Below are positions 50,113-60,544 of a stretch of DNA of 64,000 nucleotides, one piece after another. The stretch is from positions 1-64,000 of the forward strand of contig JAPWTX010000001.1 in NCBI GenBank assembly GCA_028275825.1, given 5' to 3'. The notes beneath the pieces were generated by a model. That model saw nothing but the letters and a program-made list of their open reading frames with translations, was not told the DNA's origin and did not search any database. Source of the DNA: Ignisphaera sp. (GTDB lineage Archaea; Thermoproteota; Thermoprotei_A; Sulfolobales; Ignisphaeraceae). Made by a program: the position numbers and the translations under genes. Within the stretch, counting starts at the first letter, position 1, and each line of letters opens with the position of its first letter.

Positions 50113-51561
50113 TCATCTAATACTACTCAAAATCTCCTGAATAATCTCTTTAGTTATTTGTGGATCGGCTTTGCCCCCTGTTTTCTTCATGACGAGACCG
50201 ATTAGATAATTGATGGCTTTTGGATTGCTCAATGCATCTTGAACTGCTTTCGGATGCTCTTTCATAACTTCTTCAACAATCTTATGTAAGTAGCTTTTGT
50301 CAATTATTTTTACATATCCTGAAGCAGCAACATAACTCTCTACATCAATACCATCCTTAATAATTTGAGGAAGAATCTCTTTAACCATTTTCACAGACAA
50401 GATACCTTCATCCCATAACTTCAAAAGCTTTACAATATGTAATGGGGTTGCTTTGAAATTTTCGGGTGACAAGTTATATTCGTTTATCCATCTCAAAAAA
50501 TCTGTTATGAGTAGATCAGCTAGCTTTTTGTAATTACTATAAATTTTGGCAGCATCTTCAAAGAAATCTGCGAGCCATTTATTTAATACCAGTACTGACG
50601 CTCTATATTCATCTAAACCATATTGCATCGTAAATCTAGCAATCCTATTGTCAGGGAGTTCAGGTAATGCAGAGGAAATTCTTTCTATAAGACTCTTATC
50701 CAATTTCATGGGCGGTAAATCAGGGTCAGGAAAGTATCTATAGTCCTCTTCATATTCCTTCGACCTTAGCGAAACTGTTACACCTTTACTAGGGTTCCAA
50801 TGTCTAGTCTCTCTCTCTACTTTTCCTCCTTGCTCAATGATTTTCTTCTGTCTTATTATTTCATATGTTAGTGCTTTTTCAACATCTTTTACTGAACCTA
50901 TGTTTTTAATTTCTACTCTACCAAAACCTTCAAAAGAAATATTTGCATCAACCCTAAAGGCCCCTTCTTCCCTAGGATCGGTGACCCCTAAATACTCTAG
51001 TATTGCTATAAGCTTCTCTAAAAATGCTCTAGCTTCTTTAGGGCTTGCCATATCGGGTTCTGTAACAATTTCAAGTAATGCAATACCAGATCTATTATAA
51101 TCTATAAGGCTATAAGGGCTTATCTCAATGCTACCCACATACACTATTCTACCTGGATCCTCCTCTATATTCACTCTCCTAATTCTAATAATCTTTACTT
51201 TTCCATCTGCATAGATCTTTACATAGCCATTTCTAGCTATTGCTGTAAAGCCTGGACCTATGTATTGAGATATCTGATAATTCTTTGGCAAATCGGGATA
51301 GAAATAGTGTTTTCTAACAAATACAAGTTTATCGCTCACTTCACAATTTAAAGCCTTTGCAACAGCTATAGCATATTCCACAGCTTTTTTATTGACCACA
51401 GGTAATGTTCCTGGAAGACCTAGGCAAATTGGGCATACATAGGTGTTTGGAGGACTTTTTCTGTAGTCAGCTGGTGTAGGGCAAAACAGCTTTGATCTTA
51501 ACTTCGTTAGCTGAGTATGAACCTCTAAACCTATTAATATGTTCAAATTATTGATAAGCAC
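50113..51561 (-). CDS. gatB: Asp/Glu-tRNA amidotransferase subunit B
   Basis: IGLEVHTQLTKLRSKLFCPTP...CPICLGLPGTLPVVN. Confidence 0.97.
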   Translation of the reverse strand: MLINNLNILIGLEVHTQLTKLRSKLFCPTPADYRKSPPNTYVCPICLGLPGTLPVVNKKAVEYAIAVAKALNCEVSDKLVFVRKHYFYPDLPKNYQISQYIGPGFTAIARNGYVKIYADGKVKIIRIRRVNIEEDPGRIVYVGSIEISPYSLIDYNRSGIALLEIVTEPDMASPKEARAFLEKLIAILEYLGVTDPREEGAFRVDANISFEGFGRVEIKNIGSVKDVEKALTYEIIRQKKIIEQGGKVERETRHWNPSKGVTVSLRSKEYEEDYRYFPDPDLPPMKLDKSLIERISSALPELPDNRIARFTMQYGLDEYRASVLVLNKWLADFFEDAAKIYSNYKKLADLLITDFLRWINEYNLSPENFKATPLHIVKLLKLWDEGILSVKMVKEILPQIIKDGIDVESYVAASGYVKIIDKSYLHKIVEEVMKEHPKAVQDALSNPKAINYLIGLVMKKTGGKADPQITKEIIQEILSSIR

Positions 51562-51563
51562 TA

Positions 51564-53042
51564 TTAATGCACCTCAGCTACAATATTCCTAAACCTTGTT
51601 TTTTCCTCAAGTTGCATCGATAAATATAATAATACCTCCTCAGTTAACTGTCTAGACATTATCTGGACAGCTACTGGTAAACCATTGTAAAAATCTATAG
51701 GTATACTAATGGCTGGCACTCCTATGAGATTTGCTATTACGGTATTAACATCGGCAAGGTACATCCTTAATGGGTCTTCAAAAAACTCTCCAAGTTTCGG
51801 TGGAAGTATAGGCATTGTAGGACTCATTACAGCATCAACACTCTTAAATATTTTGTCAAACGTTTCTTTAAGTATCCTTCTAAACTTTAATGCTCTAATG
51901 TAGTACATATCTCTATATCCTACGCTCAGAATATATGCACCTAAAGCTATTCTCTTCTTAACTTCATAGCCAAAGCCCTTGGTTCTAACCTCTGAATATA
52001 TTTCATCCCATCCTTTATTCTCGAAAGGAATTTTTAAGCCATACCTCACACCATCAAATCTTGCCAAGTTTGAACTTGCCTCAGCCATTGCTATGATGTA
52101 ATATGCGGCAACAAGTTGTTTGCCATAGGGTAAAGAGATCGTTAGACAGTCATGATATGCGCACAGCATGTCAACAGCTTTATAAGTCTTACTCCTAATA
52201 CCCTCATCAGAGTTCTCAAAGAGTTCCTTAATTATGCCAATTCTAAGCCTAGGCTCTTTATGCGTAAGCTCTTTGAGTAGAGATACATAATCTTTGCCAT
52301 TGATGAGAAGAGAAGTTGAGTCCTTAGAGTCATGACCTGCAATTATATTGAGAAGAATGGCTAAGTCCATGGTATTTCTAGCCATAGGACCTATCTGATC
52401 CATACTACTAGCGTATGCTATAAGACCATATCTGCTAACTAAACCATATGTAGGCTTCAAGCCATATACTCCGCAAAAAGCAGCAGGATTTCTTATAGAT
52501 CCGCCAGTATCAGAACCAAGCGCTAAAGGAGCTTCGCCTGCTGAAAGTGCAGCAGCACTTCCTCCAGAAGATCCTCCAGGAACCCTAGATAAATCCCATG
52601 GATTTCGAGTAGGATAGAAAGCACTAGTCTCTGTTGTAGAGCCCATAGCAAACTCATCCATATTTGTCTTTCCTATTATTATACCCCCCTCCTTTATTAT
52701 TCTTTCAATTACTGTAGCATTATAAGGTGGAATATAGTTTTCAAGCATTCTCGAAGCACATGTAGTTCTAATGCCTTTTGTTGAGATGTTATCCTTTACA
52801 GCTATAGGAATGCCAAGTAGTTTTAATGAATCAAATTTCTCTAAACCTTCTTTTACCAGTTTTTCAACATATTTAAAAACAATATCCTTGGATATGAGCG
52901 TTATAAATGATCTTATCTTATTTTCAGTGCCATTTATAACTTTATAAACAAGCTCTAGATAATCAAAAATCTTCATAGGATCTGTCTTAAACTCTTGCAA
53001 AAGTCTGTAGACAGGCATAGAGAGGTACTTGTAACTCATCAT
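51564..53042 (-). CDS. gatA: Asp/Glu-tRNA amidotransferase subunit A
   Basis: GIPIAVKDNISTKGIRTTCASRML; SRVPGGSSGGSAAALSAGEAPLALGSDTGGSIRNPA. Confidence 0.97.
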   Translation of the reverse strand: MMSYKYLSMPVYRLLQEFKTDPMKIFDYLELVYKVINGTENKIRSFITLISKDIVFKYVEKLVKEGLEKFDSLKLLGIPIAVKDNISTKGIRTTCASRMLENYIPPYNATVIERIIKEGGIIIGKTNMDEFAMGSTTETSAFYPTRNPWDLSRVPGGSSGGSAAALSAGEAPLALGSDTGGSIRNPAAFCGVYGLKPTYGLVSRYGLIAYASSMDQIGPMARNTMDLAILLNIIAGHDSKDSTSLLINGKDYVSLLKELTHKEPRLRIGIIKELFENSDEGIRSKTYKAVDMLCAYHDCLTISLPYGKQLVAAYYIIAMAEASSNLARFDGVRYGLKIPFENKGWDEIYSEVRTKGFGYEVKKRIALGAYILSVGYRDMYYIRALKFRRILKETFDKIFKSVDAVMSPTMPILPPKLGEFFEDPLRMYLADVNTVIANLIGVPAISIPIDFYNGLPVAVQIMSRQLTEEVLLYLSMQLEEKTRFRNIVAEVH

Positions 53043-53335
53043 TACTCGCCAACAGTCTTAGGTGCCTTTATATATCCATTTTCTAAAATGGCATTTTCAG
53101 ATAAGAGTTCATGACTAGAATCTACCGTATCTAATGGCTCATCATCTCTTAACGGTAATTCAATTTCTATTACATGGTATAAAGGTTCAACTCTATCTAG
53201 TTCCTCAACTTTCATCAACTCATTGAATAACTCTATTATCTTAGTTATTTCAATCCTTACTTTTTCTCTTTCACTTTCTGTGAATTTAAGAAGTGCTAGT
53301 CTTTCAAGATAATCAATGACATCACTTTCCTGCAA
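53042..53335 (-). CDS. gatC: Asp/Glu-tRNA amidotransferase subunit C
   Basis: YLERLALLKFTESEREKVRIEITKIIELFNEL; directly upstream of gatA. Confidence 0.92.
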   Translation of the reverse strand: MQESDVIDYLERLALLKFTESEREKVRIEITKIIELFNELMKVEELDRVEPLYHVIEIELPLRDDEPLDTVDSSHELLSENAILENGYIKAPKTVGE

Positions 53336-53436
53336 TATTACATCACTTTATATATTAGTTAATATTTAATTTATAATCTGCTAAACTAAAATGTTTTTTG
53401 AAGAATATGAGGAGCGTGCTTTTTTAGGTATGTAAC

Positions 53437-53880
53437 ATGAGGCCTGAGGAAGTAGTAGAGCTTTTCAAAAATGTTGTAAAAGATAGTAAGCTTGTATTTA
53501 TGGCTATTGAAGAACTACGATTACTCGGATACAATGTTGTGCACTTCATAGCAGGTGAAGATGTTGATGAACTAGTGATATATATCACATTTATGTATAG
53601 TCAATTAGATGATGAATTGACTCCTATAGCCATTGCTATAGAATTTCACAATGACCTTACTAAAAAAATGCATTTTACAACGGTCTCAGATTTTGTAAGG
53701 GATTTAAATGGCTATATTTTTGGTAGTAGCAGAAGTTCAGGTATTTTGATACCTATCTCAACAGCTGCAGATCTCGAGATCCTAGTAAACGTTTTGTTAC
53801 CAAAGTTTCTCTCTAGAATATTAGGCAAAGAAGTTAGGTTGAGTATTAACAGGTATGAACTTGAGTATATGTCTTCATGA
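53437..53880 (+). CDS. Hypothetical protein
   Basis: 147-aa intact ORF in a clear intergenic slot. Confidence 0.55.
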   Translation: MRPEEVVELFKNVVKDSKLVFMAIEELRLLGYNVVHFIAGEDVDELVIYITFMYSQLDDELTPIAIAIEFHNDLTKKMHFTTVSDFVRDLNGYIFGSSRSSGILIPISTAADLEILVNVLLPKFLSRILGKEVRLSINRYELEYMSS

Positions 53881-53947
53881 ATTAGTTAATATAGTCTTTT
53901 AAAGTTTTTCAAAATAGTTTTATTCCTCTGTAAATCACATAGTTTAA

Positions 53948-54958
53948 ATGTTGGGACTTAAAATGCTTGATGTGCTTTTCCTAAGTTCAGCAGATGTAGA
54001 GAGAATCATAGACATGAAGAGAGTTATAGAACTTGTTGAAGTGGCGTTCAAGGAAAAGGGATTGAAGAGGGTTCAGATGCCTCCAAAGTCTTATCTTTAT
54101 TTCACAAAATATGATGGTGATTTGAGGACGATGCCTGCATATATAGAGTCTTTAGATGTAGCATCAGTTAAAATAGTTAATTCGCATCCATCAAATCCAA
54201 TAAAATATGGTCTGCCTACTGTAATGGCTACACTAGTCCTCATAGAGCCTTCGACAGGGAGGCCTCTTTCAATAATGGATGGCACTATCATAACAAGATT
54301 CAGAACAGGTGCTGCAGCTGCTGTAGCAACAAAACATCTATATGGATTTGGAAAAAATGCACGTGTAGGCATTATTGGTGCGGGGACGATGGCATCTTAC
54401 ATCATAGAAGCACTAATACATGTGATTAGGATTGATGAACTTAAAGTATATGACAAGATTTTTAATAAGGCAAAAGGGCTTGTGGAAACCATTAGGAAGA
54501 AGTTTGATATAGAGGCAAAAGCCACGGAAACAGCATATGATGCGGTGCGCAGTAGTGATGTCATAACAACAATAACACCGTCAAGAAATCCTATAGTAGC
54601 AGCTAACTGGATCAGAGAGGGCATGCATATAAATGCTATGGGAGCTGATGCACCAGGAAAACAAGAGCTGGATCCTGAAATATTGAAAAAGGCAAAGATC
54701 GTGGTTGACGATTATGAGCAAGCTATACATAGTGGAGAGGTTAATGTCCCAATATCGCAAGGAATTATAAAACCGAGTGATATATACGCTGAATTAGGCG
54801 AAATTGTCGCAGGTTTAAAGAAAGGCAGGGAAAAACCTGAGGAACTAACTATTTTTACATCAACAGGTTTGGCTATACAAGACACCGTAACAGCATGGCA
54901 TGTATATCAGGAAGCTATAAGAAAAGGCATTGGAAAGAAAATAACTATGCTGACCTAA
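53948..54958 (+). CDS. Ornithine cyclodeaminase / mu-crystallin family dehydrogenase
   Basis: DGTIITRFRTGAAAAVATKHL...VGIIGAGTMASYIIEAL...GMHINAMGADAPGKQELD. Confidence 0.92.
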   Translation: MLGLKMLDVLFLSSADVERIIDMKRVIELVEVAFKEKGLKRVQMPPKSYLYFTKYDGDLRTMPAYIESLDVASVKIVNSHPSNPIKYGLPTVMATLVLIEPSTGRPLSIMDGTIITRFRTGAAAAVATKHLYGFGKNARVGIIGAGTMASYIIEALIHVIRIDELKVYDKIFNKAKGLVETIRKKFDIEAKATETAYDAVRSSDVITTITPSRNPIVAANWIREGMHINAMGADAPGKQELDPEILKKAKIVVDDYEQAIHSGEVNVPISQGIIKPSDIYAELGEIVAGLKKGREKPEELTIFTSTGLAIQDTVTAWHVYQEAIRKGIGKKITMLT

Positions 54959-55190
54959 CAACTAAAAACCATTACCCTAGTATGTTGCCACAAGTTTGAT
55001 GACAAGTGTGAATAGTTGCAAACATCTATAAACGTTTAATGTTTTTGGTTTTTGCCAAATAAGATTAAAAGCTTTGATCTTACTAGTGTTTGTGAATGAC
55101 ACATTTTGCAGTAACTCAAAACTCTAATGAGGATTCTGTGATGTGTTTGGCTTGACAGCCACCCATGATGTGTGAGTGAGGTTAACGAAC

Positions 55191-55228
55191 CCACTCCAGA
55201 GGTAGCACTACTACCTATGAGGGAGTGG
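55191..55228. other. Strong hairpin with kink-turn-like internal loop
   Basis: CCACTCC-AGA-GGTAG-CACTA-CTACC-TATGA-GGGAGTGG in the convergent intergenic region. Confidence 0.45.
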
Positions 55229-55353
55229 TAAGAGAAAGCCCTAGACGCAATAAAGTAAATATAAATTGTTAAAAAAGCATCTAGGGACAAATAGAAACGC
55301 GAGGAGGTCAGATAAAGGAATTGTCATCACAGTTCAATAGGGGTGGAGTCTCA

Positions 55354-56088
55354 TCATCTTTTGAAAAACTTTGCAAGTGTTAATTGTTTGGATATCATGT
55401 TTTTCAATGCTAGGTTATCTGTAGCAATGCCATCGATGCCATAGTTAATTACTTTTAGTGCTTGTGCAACATCATTAATAGTCCAAGTATATACTTTGAG
55501 CTTCTTAGCATGAGCTTCCTTAATTACTTGTGGTGTAATTGTTGTATACCTTGGTAGAATAGCCATTGCGTTATGCTTTGTAGCAACATTTATCGGTATG
55601 TTGTATGTATTTGAAAGCAAGCCTATCTCTATCTTGTTGTAGAGGTTCTTTATCTTGATTAATGAATTGTAATTGAATGATATTACTAGGCAGTGATCAA
55701 CAACGTTGTATTGTTTGATTAGATCTGTAACAATTTCTTCAAGCCCCTCATCTTTAATCTCTATAAACATAGCAATCTTACCTCCTAATTCTTGTAATAC
55801 CTCTTCTAGTGTGGGTATTGTTTCAACGTTAAACACCTTAACTTTCTTTAACTCACTGAGGAGCATTTCTGAAATACCTTTATTAACACCAGCAACTCTT
55901 CTAAGATCTTCATCGTGGATAACAACAGGGAGTTTATCACGAGTTTTTCTAACATCAAATTCAATTGCATCGGCGCCCATTTCTAAGGCTTTTCTGAATG
56001 CTGTTATAGTATTTTCAGGTGCATGCATTGCCCCTCCTCTATGTGCTATGAATAAGAATGAGTTTTTCCACTCCATTTTAATAACCAT
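55354..56088 (-). CDS. Glycerophosphodiester phosphodiesterase
   Basis: IAHRGGAMHAPENTITAFRKALEMGADAIEFDVRKTRDKLPVVIHD. Confidence 0.95.
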   Translation of the reverse strand: MVIKMEWKNSFLFIAHRGGAMHAPENTITAFRKALEMGADAIEFDVRKTRDKLPVVIHDEDLRRVAGVNKGISEMLLSELKKVKVFNVETIPTLEEVLQELGGKIAMFIEIKDEGLEEIVTDLIKQYNVVDHCLVISFNYNSLIKIKNLYNKIEIGLLSNTYNIPINVATKHNAMAILPRYTTITPQVIKEAHAKKLKVYTWTINDVAQALKVINYGIDGIATDNLALKNMISKQLTLAKFFKR

Positions 56089-56919
56089 TTATTTCCTTAT
56101 AATGCTTCTCATAGATAACTCTTGGTATAGTGCATAGATATCAGATGTTGTGGGATCTGCACCCGTGTATATCAAATCGTTGTAAATTTTCCTACATAAT
56201 GCCTCAACATCTATACCTGGTTCAATGCAAACTTGCATTTCTTTGCGATACCTCAGTATAGCTAGTATAACTAAAGAAAACGCAACAATATCGCTGGGCT
56301 TTAATTGACCCATTTTAATCTTCTTCCCCATGATATCCATGACATGTATGAAGTAGGGGTCATCAAGCAACTTCTTCATATTTTCAAGTTCACTATATAT
56401 CATTTTTGTAAGGGTATCAGCAATAGCATTTGTAGATGGCAACATTTCATCATCATTTAGGCATGGCGTTCTGCTTTTCTTTTGACTTTCAGAGATTTGC
56501 ATTTGATTAGCTATAGGAGCTAACGAAATGACCTCTTTAATTAAATTGAGGAGCTTTATCACATCAACAAGTTTTTGGTGATCAACCATACATCTTCTTG
56601 AAACGGACGTGATATCCAAGCCCAGCCTCGATGGTGTTAGTTCTAACAATTTCTTTAAAAATTCTATCTCACTAGCATCAGATTTTACTAAAAATGATGC
56701 TATTCTCCTCTCTATTGCCACTATATCACTATACCCTATTATATTCCTCTTAGCCAGGTTAATTACCCACAGCATTGCAGCTAAGGCTAATGCTGCACGA
56801 GGTTTAGAAAAAAAGTCTACTCTATTAATAATATCCATATCGAGAAAGCCTTGTACTCTGTAGCACTTGTGTAATTTTAATAAGGATTCAACAACATCGT
56901 TATAGCTCACAGCACTCAT
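56089..56919 (-). CDS. Hypothetical helical protein
   Basis: 276-aa ORF directly upstream of the GDPD gene. Confidence 0.6.
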   Translation of the reverse strand: MSAVSYNDVVESLLKLHKCYRVQGFLDMDIINRVDFFSKPRAALALAAMLWVINLAKRNIIGYSDIVAIERRIASFLVKSDASEIEFLKKLLELTPSRLGLDITSVSRRCMVDHQKLVDVIKLLNLIKEVISLAPIANQMQISESQKKSRTPCLNDDEMLPSTNAIADTLTKMIYSELENMKKLLDDPYFIHVMDIMGKKIKMGQLKPSDIVAFSLVILAILRYRKEMQVCIEPGIDVEALCRKIYNDLIYTGADPTTSDIYALYQELSMRSIIRK

Positions 56920-57057
56920 TACATATCACTAAGTAAGCTAGTATTACACAAGGTGTCTCTTCACTATAAAATATTTCACATTAAGAAGAGTAAAAAATTT
57001 ATAGTAAATTTACGATAATGCTTGATATTACTTAGACACACTTAGTCATAATGATAT

Positions 57058-57291
57058 TCATTTTTCAACAACAATTAATGTTGTTGAGGCCTTTATATGA
57101 GGCATTTTTCTAATTTTTGATATAACGACGTTTCTTAATTTATCGAAGCTTTCAGACTCAATAATAGCAACTACATCATAAATGCCATAAACTATGTATG
57201 TCTCCTTTACCTCTGGTATTTGTGAAAGCGCCTTGGCAACCTCTTCTTCTGCACCGACATCACTATTTATCAATACTATTGCCCTAGCCAC
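57058..57291 (-). CDS. Stand-alone Lrp/AsnC ligand-binding (RAM) domain protein
   Basis: SDVGAEEEVAKALSQIPEVKETYIVYGIYDVVAIIESESFDKLRNVVISKIRKMPHIKASTTLIVV. Confidence 0.9.
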   Translation of the reverse strand: MARAIVLINSDVGAEEEVAKALSQIPEVKETYIVYGIYDVVAIIESESFDKLRNVVISKIRKMPHIKASTTLIVVEK

Positions 57292-57351
57292 TCACACCTC
57301 CCTTAAATCAATAAAGTATACGTGGTATATAAAGCTTATATCAAATAAACA

Positions 57352-57777
57352 CTAGCTTCCAATAACAACAATAACAACATTTCTAACACTTCTAGGACCA
57401 TCCATTTCAACTAAAAATATATTTTGCCATGTACCTCTAACAAGCTTACCATCAATTACTGGGAAAACTCTCTCAGATCCTATAGTCGCTGAGCCTATGT
57501 GGGCATGAGCATTGTCGTCAATGGTGTTATGTTTCCAATTCCTCTCAGGCTGTACAAGTTCTTTTATGAATGTTAGAATATCTTGCATCAAACCAGATTC
57601 TCTTTCATTAGATATAATTGCCGCAGTGGCGTGGGGTGCAAATACAAGGCAAATGCCGTTCTTAATACCACTTCTCTTAATAACTTCTTCAACATATTCC
57701 GTAAGGTCTACGAGGTCAAATCGTTTCTTTGTTGAAGTATTCATTACCTCATAGTAAACTTTACACATAGACTTCAC
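57352..57777 (-). CDS. YjbQ/UPF0047 family protein (canonical copy)
   Basis: FAPHATAAIISNE; DDNAHAHIGSATIGSERVFPVIDGKLVRGTWQNIFLVEMDGP. Confidence 0.93.
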   Translation of the reverse strand: MKSMCKVYYEVMNTSTKKRFDLVDLTEYVEEVIKRSGIKNGICLVFAPHATAAIISNERESGLMQDILTFIKELVQPERNWKHNTIDDNAHAHIGSATIGSERVFPVIDGKLVRGTWQNIFLVEMDGPRSVRNVVIVVIGS

Positions 57778-57867
57778 AAAGAATAAACTGTGGTGTGAAA
57801 GCTATATTAAGGTATATTAATGTTCTGAGTTGATGGATTTATAAAAAACAATTATTTTATAGTATTA

Positions 57868-58251
57868 TTATGAAGGGGCTTGATGAAGAGGCTTCAACAT
57901 TTTATAGACTGCATCTTTTAGACCTGCTCTGGTAAGCAGTCTTTCCAATCTATATAGCTGCTCATGTGCAATATCTAAGGTTTTTGCTATTTGTGCTATT
58001 GGAATGCCATTGGCTCTAGCATACAGAAGGTATATTAATGTTCTTATGCTATGGGGATGCCTTAATGATGAAGCTATTGCTGAATCAAATACAAGCCAAT
58101 CTAGCAGATCGATATGTGCTTTAACCCATTCAATCATTTCTGGTGGTAAATCAAAGGAATGCTCTAATCTCTTTCTAAACTTCATTTTATTGTCTTCTAC
58201 AATAAGTTTTCTTTTCTTTCTTCGTCTTTTTTCGATAATTATTTCAGACAT
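57868..58251 (-). CDS. Helix-turn-helix protein with basic N-terminus
   Basis: ANGIPIAQIAKTLDIAHEQLYRLERLLTRAGLKDAVYKML. Confidence 0.65.
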   Translation of the reverse strand: MSEIIIEKRRRKKRKLIVEDNKMKFRKRLEHSFDLPPEMIEWVKAHIDLLDWLVFDSAIASSLRHPHSIRTLIYLLYARANGIPIAQIAKTLDIAHEQLYRLERLLTRAGLKDAVYKMLKPLHQAPS

Positions 58252-58394
58252 TTCTTCGCACCTTCAACTCTAAGCACTAGATAAGAAATATTGTGAAAGA
58301 AGCTAATAAATTTATTGTTTTATAATCTATTAACCAAATTTTAGAAAAGCATTATAAGATATTTAAATGAGTTAACCATAGTAAAAAACTTGAC

Positions 58395-58868
58395 TTGCGT
58401 ATGTCAGAGAAGGACTACAATAAAATAGGAAAGCTTCTAGAATTTGAGCTTAGAGTAGTTAATAAGCATCTTCCGCTCAAACGCTTTTCATTGGAAGAAT
58501 TGCTGAGTATGGAGTTACCATATGTCAGACTACAGGATGGCACCATTCATGTATTCAAGAAAAATGAGCTTGAGAAGTTGAAGTTGTACCTTAGCAATGA
58601 TGATTTAGGGAAGTTACAGTTACCAATAATAGTTATTTTAAGGCCAGACATAGGTGAGGGCATAGGGTATGTAGAGGACCCAGTAGCAGCAAAAGCCATA
58701 GCTAGAATCCTAGGTATGGAGTATGCCAAGGACTCGAAATTAATTTTGTATAAGCCTCACATAGCACTATTGAGAAGGTACTTTGATACATTGTTTCAAT
58801 TTGCCATAGCTGTAGAGCTAGAAGAAGCTTTTGAAGAAGCTGCATCAGCTGAATCAATTAGAGAGTAG
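58395..58868 (+). CDS. DUF61 protein
   Basis: LEFELRVVNKHLPLKRFSLEELLSMELPYVRLQDGTIHVFKKNELEKL. Confidence 0.85.
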   Translation: MRMSEKDYNKIGKLLEFELRVVNKHLPLKRFSLEELLSMELPYVRLQDGTIHVFKKNELEKLKLYLSNDDLGKLQLPIIVILRPDIGEGIGYVEDPVAAKAIARILGMEYAKDSKLILYKPHIALLRRYFDTLFQFAIAVELEEAFEEAASAESIRE

Positions 58869-58872
58869 ATAG

Positions 58873-59190
58873 GTGGCTGATATAATGACTGTGAATATCC
58901 CTGAAGCTGAGGGCAGTAAAACAAAGACATTACTCATATTTAACGAAACTGTTATTCAACTGTTTTGTGATCCTGAAGAGGTGTTCGAATGCGATGCCAA
59001 TGATTGTGCATTAGAGCTTTTTAATCTATGCGTTAAGAACTTTGTTAATATTCCTATCAAAAATGTTATTGTTAAAGCTATAAAGCTTCTCAAGGGAGGT
59101 AAGGTAATAGTATATAGTGTAGATGATAAGAGATATTATTTGTGTGCACATAGAATCCAAGGAGATATCATTGAGTTATGCAAATCATGA
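58873..59190 (+). CDS. Hypothetical protein
   Basis: 105-aa ORF directly after the DUF61 gene. Confidence 0.5.
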   Translation: MADIMTVNIPEAEGSKTKTLLIFNETVIQLFCDPEEVFECDANDCALELFNLCVKNFVNIPIKNVIVKAIKLLKGGKVIVYSVDDKRYYLCAHRIQGDIIELCKS

Positions 59191-59192
59191 TG

Positions 59193-59885
59193 CTAGCAAA
59201 TATAAACTGATTTAGGTATTACATAACCTTCAAAATAACTTACAATATGAGTCTCATAGTCAACACAGATCTTTTTTTCTCTAAAAAGTGGTGTGTAAAT
59301 AACAAAGGTTTCTGCTTCACCACCTTCAAAAGATGGATTGAATCCATATTTTTTAGACAATTCAATTATTTTTAGAGCCATAGCAAAATCTACTACCTGT
59401 CCCAATAACTCTACAGGTAACCCCCATGCATTCACAGTTGTCATAATGAATTCTATACCTACATTTAAAATGTCTAATAGGTGTTGAACAGGATCCCTAC
59501 CCCAAAAAGGAGTATACAATTTAACACCTATGTAATCACAAATATTTAAGAATAGTGTTCTCTGAGCATCACTTGCTATAACACCTAATACAATGTAGTC
59601 AAAAGGTATTTTTTCATAGAGGTTTTCCAATGACCTCCTTATCTCAAGGCTTTCTAGCACCTTCTCGTTAGAAGACAGAGATATTGTTACATGCTTTTCC
59701 TTCATAGAAAGTAGCTGTAGTTGAAGATCAGTATACTCTGTAAATGGTCTATGAACGTACCAAGGATGGTTAGATGATGGTACAAAGGTAACTATGGCTG
59801 ATATCTCAAAACCTTGCAAAAGCACTACGTGAAGAGCTAGTGTACTATCTTTACCCCCACTAAACATTACTACAGCTTTTTTCAA
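59193..59885 (-). CDS. dph6: Diphthine--ammonia ligase-like ATP pyrophosphatase (Dph6)
   Basis: VVMFSGGKDSTLALHVV...NPSFEGGEAETFVIYTPLF. Confidence 0.88.
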   Translation of the reverse strand: MKKAVVMFSGGKDSTLALHVVLLQGFEISAIVTFVPSSNHPWYVHRPFTEYTDLQLQLLSMKEKHVTISLSSNEKVLESLEIRRSLENLYEKIPFDYIVLGVIASDAQRTLFLNICDYIGVKLYTPFWGRDPVQHLLDILNVGIEFIMTTVNAWGLPVELLGQVVDFAMALKIIELSKKYGFNPSFEGGEAETFVIYTPLFREKKICVDYETHIVSYFEGYVIPKSVYIC

Positions 59886-59894
59886 CGCATCTCA

Positions 59895-60365
59895 CTATTT
59901 ACTTATACGCATTTCTGTTAGGAATAGCCTCTTTAAAATGTAGCTTTCTGCTCTATCTAATGAAATAAATAACGCATTAAATATGCTCACACCCTTTTTA
60001 ATTAAGTAATTTGCAAAAACTCCTTTAAACTTCTCTAAAGCTTTTTCACTAAATGTATAAAACATTGAATCACCGATAATCACAATAACATCATTACCTT
60101 CGCGAAACATTATCCAGAGGATATCTGGATTAGGACCGAGACTTTCAACATTTTTCAAAATCTTTTCGTTAACTTTATAACCACTATGCTTTAAAGTCTC
60201 TACTATAGCGATTCTGAACCCCTTAATAATGGTGCTTTCAATTTTCTTCAATTGATCTCTATCCATATTTTCAGCATTAATGTATAATCTCTTGTGTTTC
60301 TCTACGTCAAACTTTTTTGGAATAATCTTAAGGATTTCATCTAGTAACATGTCATAAATCCTCAT
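59895..60365 (-). CDS. Hypothetical protein
   Basis: 156-aa ORF upstream of dph6. Confidence 0.55.
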   Translation of the reverse strand: MRIYDMLLDEILKIIPKKFDVEKHKRLYINAENMDRDQLKKIESTIIKGFRIAIVETLKHSGYKVNEKILKNVESLGPNPDILWIMFREGNDVIVIIGDSMFYTFSEKALEKFKGVFANYLIKKGVSIFNALFISLDRAESYILKRLFLTEMRISK

Positions 60366-60544
60366 TGCAATACTATTTCTACACAGAATACCAGCTTTTT
60401 TAGAGCTTAATGAAAAGCACCTTGTATTATTCTATGGCGGATTTCTTCAAATTCTTAGCCAAACACCATTCTATTATAATTACTAACGAGCAATACTTAA
60501 AGCCTTTGGCTGCTGTTTTGAGTTTCATACATATTTACTAAGGT

